Below are positions 36,450-46,949 of a stretch of 60,000 nt of DNA, in pieces (position 1 is the stretch's first letter; the number at the start of each line of letters is the position of its first letter). This DNA comes from Apostichopus japonicus (lineage: Eukaryota; Echinodermata; Holothuroidea; Aspidochirotida; Stichopodidae), in contig NC_092580.1 of NCBI RefSeq assembly GCF_037975245.1, positions 30,374,001 to 30,434,000 of the forward strand, written 5' to 3'. A program made the position numbers and the translations under genes. A model generated the notes under the pieces. That model worked only from the letters and a program-made list of their open reading frames with translations, did not search any database and was not told the origin of the DNA.

Positions 36450-37595
36450 CATAGGCGTAGGAGCCTCATTTGATTTGGGGGGGGGGGGCTGTAACGACTT
36501 GCCCGAAAAATATGACCAAAATTTTTCGCGCGCAGAGTGGGCATTCCACATGTTATTGTGTTTATCATATAGGCATTCATCGGTTATTACATCACATGCC
36601 AATAACATTAAATCATTTTCCGTCTGATCACCCTTCCATATTGGTTATAATTATTGGGGAAGTCGTTACAACAATAATGATAATTATAATAATAATATAA
36701 GTTTAACCATTGAAAAACACATTGCAAATTCTTCTTCTTTCAGTAGGTGCCAGTGGCGGAGCTAGGTCCGGGGGGGGGGGGGGGAGAGAATGGTCTGTAG
36801 GGGCGCTTTCGACACTATCTAAGCGGAGCGCCACCACAGGTTGGGGCGGAGCGTACAGAATTTTTTGAGTAAAGATACTCCCTAGATCGCCGGAAATGAC
36901 CCTTTCCGGGCCCCGCTAATTTGCAGATAAACGAAGAATAAATAGGTGTCATTGCCATTTGTCAGAAAAGTGCAACAACAAAATGTGACAAATATCAATA
37001 GGTATTTGAGAGAGCAATAAAAAAGTCAATAATCGCGAATAAGTAAAAAGTGGTAAAAAGCTGATAAGGGCGCCAGCAGTCCATTTGAGTCCGTCAGGGG
37101 GGCATCCGCCCTCTCTGACTGTATGGACGCTCCGCCACTGGTAGGTGCCCGAAAAATTCTCAGCATATTGCCCAAATTCCCCCCCCCCCCAAAAAAATTG
37201 AAAAACACACTGCAAATTATTATTCTTTCAGTAGGTGCCCGAAAAAATTCTCAGCATATTGCCCGAATTTTCACCAAAAAAAATTGAAAAACACTTTGCA
37301 AATTATTATGCTTTCAGTTGGTGCTCGAAAAATTCTCAGCATATTGCTCGAATTTTCACCCAAAAATTGAAAACACATTGCAAATTATTATTCTTTCAGT
37401 AGATGCCCGAAAAATTCTCAGCATATTGCCGAATTTTCACCCCCCAAAAAATGAAAAACACACTGCAAATTATTCTTTTTCCAGTAGGTGCCCGAAAAAT
37501 TCTTAGCATACTGCCCGAATTTTCACAACAAAGTTTGGTTGGGGGGCTGCAGCCCCCCCCCCCAGCCCCCCCCCCCCCCGCCTCCTACGCCTATG
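36450..37595. mobile_element. hAT-like element, 1.15 kb, with internal tandem repeats
   Basis: Ends CATAGGCGTAGGAGCC and GCCTCCTACGCCTATG are inverted repeats; the 8-bp duplication TATAGGAA is identical (36442-36449 and 37596-37603). About five copies of an ~84-bp unit (TTGAAAAACACATTGCAAAT through GCCCGAATTTTCACC) fill the right part; the first copy is split by the nested element 36751-37140. A G-run/CTGCAG/C-run palindrome lies near the right end (37541-37560). It landed at the edge of the Penelope-like terminal repeat. Confidence 0.88.
36751..37140. mobile_element. hAT-like MITE, 390 bp, nested
   Basis: Ends CAGTGGCGGAGC and GCTCCGCCACTG are perfect inverted repeats; identical 8-bp duplication GTAGGTGC (36743-36750 and 37141-37148). 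The duplicated octamer is itself part of the host element's tandem repeat. Contains a hairpin module at 36813-36863. Confidence 0.92.
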
Positions 37596-37596
37596 T

Positions 37597-37789
37597 ATAG
37601 GAATAACGGAAAAACTGTTAAACAACTACGCTGAGCTATTGCAGAGCTTTGCTCGAAAGCTCTGCAAAAACCAAACATTGGCTGTTTTACTTCCAATCAC
37701 TTACCTAGTTCAATTATTGTATCTCACTCGAGATCCAGCCTTTCCCTAAATGCAGCATAGCTGTTTAACCGTTTTTCCGTTATTCCTAT
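37597..37789. repeat. imperfect 37-bp inverted repeat bounding the left terminal repeat
   Basis: ATAGGAATAACGGAAAAAC at 37597 and its complement ending at 37789; the arms agree at about 34 of 37 positions. Between them, 37640-37664 is a perfect hairpin (GCAGAGCTTT and AAAGCTCTGC around GCTCG). Confidence 0.85.
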
Positions 37790-39525
37790 CTATATCTTTC
37801 ACAGTTTGTATCTAATTGATCCAACAAAACGGAGAGCACCTTCGAAACTTTGAAAACGCTTCGACGCCTTTCCGAAAAGCGGGTTAGGTATCGGCATCAC
37901 CTTTCCAACTACAGACTATACCGTAAACACAAAACGGTACCAAAGGACTTAAAATCAAGGTCCGTGCTGGTTTATCACTTTCTGATAGCGACAGCTTTGC
38001 CAATTGGAGAGGAATCCTTAAGAATGTTTCGCTTGAATTAATGGCTGTGCAAATAAGTATTTGTCGCAAAACCATTCACGAACTTAGCCAGCAAATTGAT
38101 TCCAAAACCAGAAAACTGCAAAAAGAACTCCCTCAGAACGAGTTCGAAAGAAAGCTTGACGCCATCTCCAAAATATGCTTGAACCTCTCACATACCCTAG
38201 CTTCAAGACAATTTCACAAATTGAAGAGGGATAATGTCACCCAAAGAGAGGTAGTTAAGTCTTCTGGTGAAACCCAACTTGAAACCTCAAAAAGAACCAG
38301 GTCTCGCACATTCCGTCGCAAAGAGATACAGACCTGATGCAACACCACCAAAGGTGCAGTTGTTACCATTGAGTGCCAACTCTCGGTAGGAGAAACAAAC
38401 TTACTCTCCAAAGGTCTAAATTTTTGCCCTAAACCACGGCAAGTTAACGCTCAGAAACTTTCTCTTGACCTAAATATGTTCTATCGACGCTTACGTCTCC
38501 GTGAATTTTTTGCCGACGAAAATGGCAATAACACCACGCAACAAACCAACGACTTGCATTCCAATTTTCAGCCAAAAAGCTCGTGAAATCCGCCCAAGGC
38601 CCATTGTGCACCTCTTGAATCATTTATTTCGGCAATTGAAGAGGATGTAAAAACACAGACCTCTGCCCCAGACTTTCGTGACAATCTCAACAAAACTAAG
38701 AGACAGGCTATCCATGAACTCCGGAAGCGCGATGACATTGTCATCAAGCCAGCCGACAAGGGTTCTGCAATTGTCGCTATGGGCAACAATTCTACAGAGA
38801 GGAAGCCAACAGACTACTCGGCAACCCTCAACACTACAAACTCCTGGATTCTGATCCTACTCAAGAAATCACACAGTCTCTAACGGTTCCATTGACCGCA
38901 AGTTAGGCCAAAACCTCCTTGAAAATGACCCAAAACCTGGTAGCCTAAAATTTACAAAGAAGGCAATCCCGGGACGCCCATAATATCGGGTAATGGTACA
39001 GCGACTGAAAAAAATCCAACTTCGTGGATCTTCTCATCCAACCTCTTGTTTCGGCCCTACCGTTTCTGGACATGGCGTTCACTTCCTGGACACCACTGTG
39101 ACCCTACAAAAAAAAAAAAAAATTCTGGGAACTAAACCTAAAGACCACGGCACCATTCCGTTTAAACATCAGAAACGATTTGCCGTCCCAGATAAACCCA
39201 AACAATTCCTTTGCAATTACGACGGAATCGGATTAAAATAATCCGACGCGGATTAAATAATCCGAATTTCTAAAACTTCTGCTCAATTCAGCAGAAATCA
39301 GTAAGTCGCTTTGACAACCATGCCGACAATCTTCTCTATAAAATAGTTTCAATTCCTGCTACTCCTTGTCACTTTCCGTGATCATGCACTGAAGAAGAGC
39401 TAGTTTTGCTCGAAAGCTCTGCAAAAACCAAACATCGGCTGATTTACTTCCAATCACTTACCTAATTTAATTATTGTATCTCACTCGAGATCCAGCCTTT
39501 CTCTAAATGCAGCATAGTTGTTCAA

Positions 39526-39530
<5 letters not shown>
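37597..39530 (+). mobile_element. Penelope-like retroelement, internally deleted, with terminal direct repeats
   Basis: Direct repeats of about 135 bp flank the body (37633-37770 and 39392-39527). The body has stops and frame changes but retains Penelope-family RT landmarks in order: an N-terminal helical region (38041-38337), LLSKGLNFCPKP near 38400, DDIVIKPADKGSAIV near 38728-38772, PIISGNGTATEK-like codons near 38975-39005 (frame-shifted), and GVHFLDTTVTLQ near 39080-39108. The catalytic core between the last two is missing, and I see no full GIY-YIG endonuclease. Not functional. At 39389-39415 CTGAAGA, a GAGC/GCTC stem and GAAA resemble a hammerhead-ribozyme core, known from Penelope terminal repeats. 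Confidence 0.8.
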
Positions 39531-39608
<78 letters not shown>

Positions 39609-39609
39609 C

Positions 39610-39665
<56 letters not shown>

Positions 39666-39740
39666 TGACATATATATACACACATATATATACACACATA
39701 TATGTACACACACATATATATATATATATATACACATATA
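39530..39740. repeat. (TA)n/(CA)n microsatellite
   Basis: Compound TA-rich tract immediately after the right Penelope-like terminal repeat. It gives spurious Tyr-Ile open frames on both strands. The sequence resumes in register with unit 2 at TATATATTGGCTAGG (39737 and 50602). Confidence 0.97.
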
Positions 39741-39744
39741 TATT

Positions 39745-40352
39745 GGCTAGGTGAGACCTGCTCATCATGATATCAGATGAGATTGTTTGTTACGAAAATG
39801 CCATTTTAATGATATCATCTTACAGTCAGCTGATAAGCTTGGGAAATATGATCTAATTGGACATACTGTGTCAGTTCAAAACATCATTATATTGTTTTAC
39901 CTAACTAAGAGAATAGCTGAAATTAGAAGGGTTAGAGGCCATGTTTTCTGCTCTTTAAATTTGTAAATAAGAAAAGGGAGAAAGTGAAGAAAGAAGAAAC
40001 AAACTGCCATCAATGTTGCATATTTCCACTTTCAATGGGCAAATATCTAGTTGTGTGTCTTACTCACTACTAGTATAACTATTAAGTTATCGTTGTATTA
40101 AAACTAGTAGTAATAAATAGGTATAGGCTATATTTTGGCTAAGATATTGTTTTATGTAAGTTTCAAGTTGTACCAATAATGTGTATACCACAATATTTGA
40201 TCAGTTGGAATGTCTCTAATGAATTCTAAAAGTTCTGAAAATGAGAAGCCTTGTTTTCTGCTCGTTAAGTTTGTACATGAACCAAGAGAGAAAGTGAAAA
40301 TAGAAGTAGAATGATAGTATCTGTAGTACCAAATCCAATCATGTATAGAAAC
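39745..40352. other. non-coding block downstream of receptor copy 1
   Basis: Matches 50608-51248 of unit 2 at roughly 90% by eye. It contains half of an older ~355-bp tandem duplication; the other half lies after the LINE at 42430-42560, and in unit 2 both halves are adjacent (about 50880 and 51233). No gene. Confidence 0.7.
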
Positions 40353-40413
40353 TAGTTTTAGACCTCATTGATCATTGTAATTCCAACAATATTTCAGGTA
40401 CTCTTCTGTTTCT

Positions 40414-41095
40414 AGATTTTGAAAAGGCTTTTGATTGTTTGGACTGGGAGTTTCTTTATCAAAGTTTAAAATTCTTCAATTTTGGTCCAAATTTTATTAG
40501 GTGGGTTAGAACTTATTATGGGAACGTCACATCTTGTGTTATTAACAATGGTCATCTCTCTCAGTATTTCAGTATTTCTCGAGGTATAAGACAGGGTTGT
40601 CCACTCAGTCCTTACCTCTTTATCTTATGTTCAGATTTTCTCACATTCATGGTTAAAACAAGCTGTCGTATCAAGGGTATATCTATTAATAACTCTGAAA
40701 TAAGAATTTCACAATATGCCGATGATACTGTTTTATTTTTAGATGGTTCACGCGCTTCTCTTGTAGAGGTTGTAAACATTCTTAATAATTTCTCTGCCGC
40801 TTCGGGTTTAAAAGTTAATTTCAGCAAATCATTCCTTTTTCCATTGGGTGCTATGGTTTCCAGGGTTCCCTGGTATTTTCATGAGTATGGTTTTAATGTT
40901 AATCTTGGTCCAGTGAAATATCTTGGTGTCACATTTACTACAAAGAATGAAGATTTCTTTTCATTGAATTATCTTCCCAAATTATCCAGGCTCAAACAGT
41001 TACTTGGGATGTGGTCAAAACGTGACTTAACACCAACTGGTAAAATAACTATAATTAAGAGTTTGGCCATTTCGCAACTTGTTTTTTCTTTTTAG
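40414..41095 (+). pseudogene. LINE ORF2 fragment, reverse transcriptase domain
   Basis: Open from the truncation point. Shows the RT palm motifs: the first catalytic Asp in LDFEKAFDCLDW, RQGCPLSPYLF, and QYADDTVLFLDG. The frame ends in TAG at 41093-41095 after a T-run, and homology continues in another frame (41079-41969). Confidence 0.9.
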
Positions 41096-42334
41096 TGTTC
41101 TACCAAATCCTCCTCTTAGTTTCATTAAAGAGGTTAATAAAATTTTGTATAATTTTATTTGGAGCAATAAACCTTATAAGATTAAACGGAGCACCCTTAT
41201 TAATAAGAAAGTTAATGGTGGCTTTGATATGACAGATATTGAATCTGTTATTAAAAGTCTAAACTGTAGCCGGGTAAAACGGTATTTAGCCCCTCAGAGA
41301 GGAAACTGGAAAATATTTTATGATTTATACCTAAAACAGTTCGGTGGTGCTTTTCTTTTTAAATGTAATTTCAATAAGGAGGCAGTTTCTTGTATTTCGA
41401 ATATTTTTTGCAGAGAAGTGTGTGAGGCTTGGGCTGAGTTTAATTTTTATTATCCAGACAGTAATTATGGTAATGAAATCATTTTAAACAACAGTCATAT
41501 ATTGGTTAACAATAAAGTAATTTTCCAGTATAATCTTTTAAATCACAGAACAATTTATGTGAAAGATTTCATTAAAAATGATGGCTCGGTAATTCCATAT
41601 AACACGTTTCAAGCGAAAAAATATATTAGAAATTTTCCTTTTACTTCGTACTTTGGGATTATTCACGCCATTCCTAGTTATTGGAGGGGGTACCATGATT
41701 CTGTTTTGCTCCCAATGAGTGAAAATAACTTTAATATGTGCATGCGCACACATAAAATAACCAAAAATGTTTATAATAAGCTAATTTCCGGTCTCTGCAC
41801 GCCCCCGTCGTCTATTATGAAGCGGCAAGCTATGAATTTTCCAGTGAAAATAGTTTGGAATAAGATTTTTAGGCTGCCTTATACGGCTGTGAATGACCCC
41901 AGAGTATCATATTTACAATTGCGTTTTCTACATCGTATTTTAGGCAAAATAGCTTGCTTTAAAAAATGAAAATGGTTAATTCTCCACTTTGTTCATTTTG
42001 CAAGAATGCCGATGAAACGCTTATACATTTGTTTTATAATTGTAGTCACGTTGAGCGATTCTGGGAGGCAGTGAATTCAAATTGCATTAAAACTAATTAT
42101 TCTTTTAATTTGACCAACATTTGTTTTGGTGATTTTGGTTATATAGATAATCCTGTGAACTTTTTAATTTTGCATGCTAAAAAGTACATTTATACTTGTA
42201 GGTTGGATAACAAAATCCCACATGTGCACGAAGTTTATTTTAAGTTTCGCTTTCAACTTGACCTCCACTATTTCATTTCTAAACATAACAACAATTTGTG
42301 TAACCTTAACGACTTCTATGATTTCTTTATGTAA
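41079..42334 (+). pseudogene. LINE ORF2 C-terminal region, frame-shifted
   Basis: Two frames, 41079-41969 and 41966-42334, joined by an A-run slip. The first contains the FIWSNKPYKIKRSTLINKK stretch typical of the region after the RT thumb; the second contains C-x2-C...H-x4-C spacing (CSFCKNADETLIHLFYNCS). Confidence 0.85.
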
Positions 42335-43095
42335 GCTTCTTATGTAAGTCTTTTTGCTGATTCTTTCGTATTATGTGTTACGGTATTGTAAATAAATACA
42401 GTGGAAAAAAAAAAATCATGTATAGAAACAACCTGCCATTAAGGGTGCATATTTCCACTTTCAATGTGCAAATATCTAGTTGTGTGTCTTACTCACTACT
42501 AGTATCATCGTTGTATTACAGCTAGCAGTAATAAATAGGCATAGGCTATATCCAATTGCTATGAGAGTAATGTAGAATTCAACTCAGGTAATGGTGATAA
42601 CACATTTTGTTGCGACTGCGATGACAGTTGTTTTTTCAAGTAGGCCTATAAAGGCTTAACTGATTTGAAACTTCTAATTAAGCTGCTGAAGATGAAACAC
42701 GACGGGGTCCTCTTTGTGCTTTCCAAGCAAATGACCATGAAGTTTAAATGTTTGTGGTAAATGTATATCCATCCTTTCTGAGGTTATGAAGTGATGAATT
42801 TTAATATTTTATGACAGCTTGAAGTATGCAAATGTGAGTCACCGTATATCACTGAAGACATTTGAGAATTGTAAAAACTTAGAAACAGGGTGTCAATCAT
42901 TATTAAACGACATATTTCATTGAAAACCTATAACCATTGCATTGGGAGGTGGGTAGAGGGAGGTTGTAGGGGAAAGTTGGAAATTTAAGAGAGGCTCTCT
43001 ATGTCTTCTTGATCTTTGTTTTGCAAGCAAGGTGTATACCTGTGTCCACTTAGATAATCTAATACGTCCATAGAAAATAGCCAGAAAGTACAGAG

Positions 43096-44145
43096 AAATA
43101 TAATTTGAGAAGTTCAATACAAGACCTATCTTCCAATTACTTGCATCATCAATTTATACACAGTAATAACGGCATCTTAGTTGTTTTTTTACTAAGAGGT
43201 ACCTTTTAGTTAAACAATGCAGCAATTTTTCGAAGATCTTTCACGAGCTTCAGCTATTGTATAGACTTAAATTGCCATAAAAATGTTTTACATTAACATG
43301 GCTTTGCAGTGTATGTCAGTATTATCATTCAATGAGCAGTTGTCTAAGGTGGCCGTGTGGCTTCATTTGAATATTAACCCTTCCCCAGCAGTCCGGTAAC
43401 CAGGCCGAGGTCCAGGGGGCATGCTCCTCCATTTTCAGACAAGTGCTCTCCCACCACATCACTTAATTTGTCCTACTATCATGTTAACAAAAACTTCACA
43501 ACCAACTGCACATGGGTATTGGTTCCCCCCCCCCCTCTCCACCCATAAATTGTTGGTGCCCCTCCAACTCGGGGTGCCTTCTCCCAAGGGGCCTAAATAT
43601 TTATGTAAAGCCGCCTCCATACATTGCTGTGTAATAAAATTGAGCATGCTGAACAGTAAAGTCGACTGGGCTTTGTCCATATGCATGCGTAAACGACCCA
43701 ATTTATTTAAAGGGGGGGGGGGGGCGGGGACTTCAGGGCTTACAATTTTGTGCCCGAAATTAGCCCGAATCCTTGTCCGAAATTTCAAAACTCACAACAC
43801 GAGCCGCATGAAACATGCTGAAGGTTGTTGCGAGTATGATTTCATTGAAATTTTATTTAAAATAGAATAGTTGGCACCAGGGCGGATACTTGCTTTTTGA
43901 GAACGATCCGAGCAATTATCGGGAACGATTCGAGCAAATATCGGGATGATTCGGGCAAGTATCGGGAATGATTCAGTCAAGAATTGGAAATGTTGGAATG
44001 GAATGTTTATTTCCACCTCGAATACATTTTGGGACACATTTGTGGTCCAAATATGTTTGAGGTCATTTGGTCCCATAAGTGGGATTATAGTCAAACTTGT
44101 TACATATATATATACACACACACACATTTATAAATATATATATAA
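43096..44145. other. spacer between the two duplication units
   Basis: No gene. C-run beside CACCCATAAATTG near 43526, G-run at 43714 next to GCCCGAAATTAGCCCGAAT (debris of the CATAGGCG element class), and four diverged ~24-bp repeats around CGGGAACGATTCGAGCAA at 43900-43985. Confidence 0.5.
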
Positions 44146-44267
44146 ATGAAAATCGTAATGAGTTGGAAAATCAAGAACAGTGAAAAAACTTTCAGCCTAC
44201 AACGGGATTCGAACCACGGGCCTTCCGCTCTGTACGCGGACACCCTAACCACTAGGCTATGGACGCT
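44146..44267 (-). mobile_element. tRNA-derived SINE, copy a
   Basis: On the minus strand: A box in the complement of 44241-44259 (TAGCCTAGTGGTTAGGGTG), a five-pair anticodon-like stem (TCCGC/GCGGA), B box GGTTCGAATCC in the complement of 44204-44214, then a short AT-rich body. The T-stem does not pair well and the anticodon loop lacks the usual form, so I call a SINE and not a tRNA gene. Confidence 0.75.
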
Positions 44268-44517
44268 GATTGTATGTCCACAGGTTCGAAACCGGTAAGG
44301 AAGGTCGTAATTCCACTATAGGCGTTTGTCACCTGTATCGCACAATACTAGTTCTGTTTTTGATGACATATTTTGCCTTACTCTAGAGATCAAACATGAT
44401 GCTAACCGACTCGAAATCATTTGTGATTCCTAAAGCCGGATCTCGAAAGAGATACTTTGAACAGACTTTATGTTAATGCAATGGAGGTAAACGACAAAGG
44501 CAAATGAATATATATAA

Positions 44518-44619
44518 ATGAAAATCGTAATGAGTTGGAAAATCAAGAACAGTGAAAAAACTTTCAGCCTCCACCGGGATTCGAACCACGGGCCTTCCGC
44601 TCTGTACGCGGACACCATA

Positions 44620-44621
<2 letters not shown>
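44518..44621 (-). mobile_element. tRNA-derived SINE, copy b (truncated)
   Basis: Nearly identical to the copy 370 bp upstream across the body and B box, but cut within the A box and replaced by a (TC)n(TA)n tract (44622-44680). Confidence 0.8.
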
Positions 44622-44680
<59 letters not shown>

Positions 44681-45287
44681 GCCTTAACATGCCCCAGAAT
44701 GCACCATTTATCTATTTAATTTTCTCGCGGACGTTTTAATGACCCCGGAATAGCCCTAAACGCAAGATTGCTAATACTGCTAAAAACTAGTAATAAAAAC
44801 TCTTGAGTTTTGTGTGAGGTTGAATAATGGTGGGGGTTAAGACACTTTACCCCGACAATTCCCCCCCCCTTCCCCCATTTGTGCATGCCACTAGTCTATG
44901 TACGTATATAATCTCCCCTTCGGTGTTCTAAAACGAACCCAGTTGGAAGTGAGTGATCATGCTATGAATAATTTATCTGATGAGGGGAGGGGTAGGGGGA
45001 GGGGGTTTGGCGAGAGAGGTATCTCAACTATCGTATAATTTCAACTATCGTAGACTGCGTCATGTTTGCAGTTTGAATCCATCCGTAAACTAACATGTAA
45101 ATCATCAAAACTATCATAGGATACGCCAGGACTTCGCATTACTTACAACGGGGTTAAAATACCCAGGAGCGAGATTCTACACTGTCACAACGATCATAAC
45201 AGAAAATAATATTATCTATGCAAAACGTTGCAAATGACGTCGAAACATATCATCACAGAAGTTTTGTGACTTAAGTGTTGCAGTAAT
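44622..45287. other. microsatellite and spacer before unit 2
   Basis: (TC)n then (TA)n to about 44680, a C-run beside GCATGCCACTAG near 44863-44893 (end of a terminal-repeat element), and a G-rich patch at 44983-45010. No gene. Confidence 0.6.
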
Positions 45288-45651
45288 CACTCAGCCAGTA
45301 TTACGGAAACTCAAATATGAGACTGGTGGTATCGTTTAAGAGATACGCATGCGTGCGTATATAGTTATATAATATAAAACGATCGTTCAATAATGTGAAC
45401 AACTTACTCCGGTTTCAATTTGGTTATAGCTACAGGTGATACCTGTATCGTGCTTCAGTTGTCCTACATTTCCGTAAAGATATCTGATAACGACAAGCCG
45501 AACTCTATTGTGCATACGAACCGATGTTCTTTAATCCCAACAATATACATGTATAACCTTGTATACTTCGATTGTTAGTTACGACAATCTGCTTCAGTAT
45601 TTCTTCTGCTATTGGATTTCTCGTTGGAAAGTAAAGGATATACAACAAACT

Positions 45652-45757
45652 ATGGCTTTATATACAAATCTGAAAAGTGTCTTCACAGTGCTTTGGAGTA
45701 TTCACGCTATCGTGGTACTAGGACAGTCGGAACCAGAAACGGAACTACTACCAGTAC
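45652..45757 (+). CDS. receptor copy 2, coding exon 1 (signal peptide)
   Basis: 106 nt, phase 1, donor GTAAGT; differs from copy 1 at only a few residues (for example PPPI versus LLPV before the junction). The conserved length and phase across a diverged flank support a real exon. Confidence 0.75.
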
Positions 45758-46674
45758 GTAAGTACGCAGTTCGCTGTGTGGCTAATGGGGTCTGCGGTGT
45801 GTTGTGAGCAGAGTAAACGTAGTTGCTGATGATCTTCCCGTGGCTGGTTTAGTGGGAGGGGGGTAGGGATGCTTAACTGACTGAGGGTGAAGTCCACTTC
45901 CGCACTGCTTCCTTAAATGATGATATTGTAATCAAATTTCGTTATGTTAACTTTCATATTATTCTTAGATCTTCCAAAATACGGGCTCGATTTGGTTACG
46001 TAGGCGTGGCATGGGGGCAGAGGAGAAGGGGCGGGGGGGGGGGGTGGGGATTATGACTGTGGTAGATCCATTCATTTAATATTGTAACAAGGAACCGCCA
46101 AGTTAACCTTATGTAAGGTCGTACCACGTAAATCCTGTCATTTCAAAACAGTTCCAAGTACGTATTAGATCTACTTAGGCCTATGGGTTGATATAGTCTA
46201 AAGAGTGCAGTGCGTTTGACAATGGAAATGCAACCATTAGTATTAATAAACAAATATGCTAACACTGTTAACACAATATGTCAGAAATAAAGTCAACATT
46301 ACTACGATTAAAATATCGGAATGGAATAAGAAATGAATTACGGGGCAAAACAACATAAGAAAGATTTAGAAATTTCTTCTCCTGTGAAAACAATCAGTTT
46401 CCTGTCATTTGTCAAACATCAGTATACATCGCCATCAGTTGTTGTACCAAAACAAATTATGGATATGTCAGAAAACTTATAACAAGAAGGCAATTCACGG
46501 ATTTGCATATCTCATTGCCAGCAAACACTGATTTCAGTTGAACATGTTTAATATTAGCTATGCAATCTGGCAATCGGAGGAAATTACTACTTGACATTTG
46601 CATTATTGTCAACGTAAGTATTCTCTTAGAAGTGAGGATTTATAGTTTTTCTTTCTTTTCCATTTACGTTACAG

Positions 46675-46949
46675 AAATTGTACGGACTGTGTACTGCGCT
46701 AGAGATTATGAATGTAGTTCTTCATGTGGTTCTCTGACATCGGTCAAATGTTCTTGTCACCCAGCTTGTGAATTATTCCAAGATTGTTGTTACAATACTA
46801 TCGAAAAAAGTAATCGCTGTTCCAACGATAACGACACCGAAATATTTTTGTCTGAAGTTCTTCCCGGTATGAGAGATTACTTTCAGTGTGCTACGGATGT
46901 TATATCACAGCAAAAATACTGGATGGTGTCTAAATGTCCAGATACATAA
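46675..46949 (+). pseudogene. receptor copy 2, exon 2 up to the nonsense codon
   Basis: After CGTTACAG; holds an intact somatomedin-B Cys framework, then stops at TAA 46947-46949 where copy 1 has TGG (Trp in CPDTWTG). Three bases shorter than copy 1 at the 5' end, in frame. Confidence 0.88.

Larger units (their letters stand above)
40353..42415 (+). mobile_element. 5'-truncated LINE (non-LTR retrotransposon)
   Basis: The insertion begins at 40353 inside ORF2 and ends in an A-run (42405-42415). Target duplication AATCATGTATAGAAAC flanks it (40337-40352 and 42414-42429, the first two A being ambiguous with the tail). The frame encodes RT: LLFLDFEKAFDCLDW, a GIRQGCPLSPYLF motif, and YADD at 40715-40726. 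Frame changes in a T-run near 41085 and an A-run near 41963 split the rest; the C-terminus has a zinc-knuckle-like CSFCKNADETLIHLF with a later Cys. Layout fits an L1/Tx1-type ORF2, but I cannot place the clade. Unit 2 has the uninterrupted site near 51233-51248. Confidence 0.92.
29426..43095. repeat. segmental tandem duplication, unit 1
   Basis: Alignable by eye with 45288-51926, in the same order and orientation: upstream spacer, receptor exon 1, intron, exon 2, intron, exon 3, TA tract, and a downstream non-coding block (39745-40352 plus 42416-43095). Unit 1 is about twice as long because of insertions at about 30555-32627, 36370-39530 and 40353-42415. A further weak match (43813-43862 with 51924-51970) suggests the duplicated unit originally ran slightly further. 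Confidence 0.9.

Noticed and set aside
36324-36608. Long open frames of Tyr-Ile repeats
   Set aside because: They are translations of TA microsatellites; the same holds for 39481-39768 and 50150-50631.
43421-43870. 149-residue open frame
   Set aside because: Crosses a C-run, a G-run and element debris; no domain and no codon bias.
44190-44270. Possible tRNA gene on the minus strand
   Set aside because: A and B boxes are present but the T-stem pairs poorly, the anticodon loop is atypical, and the segment is repeated with a SINE body.
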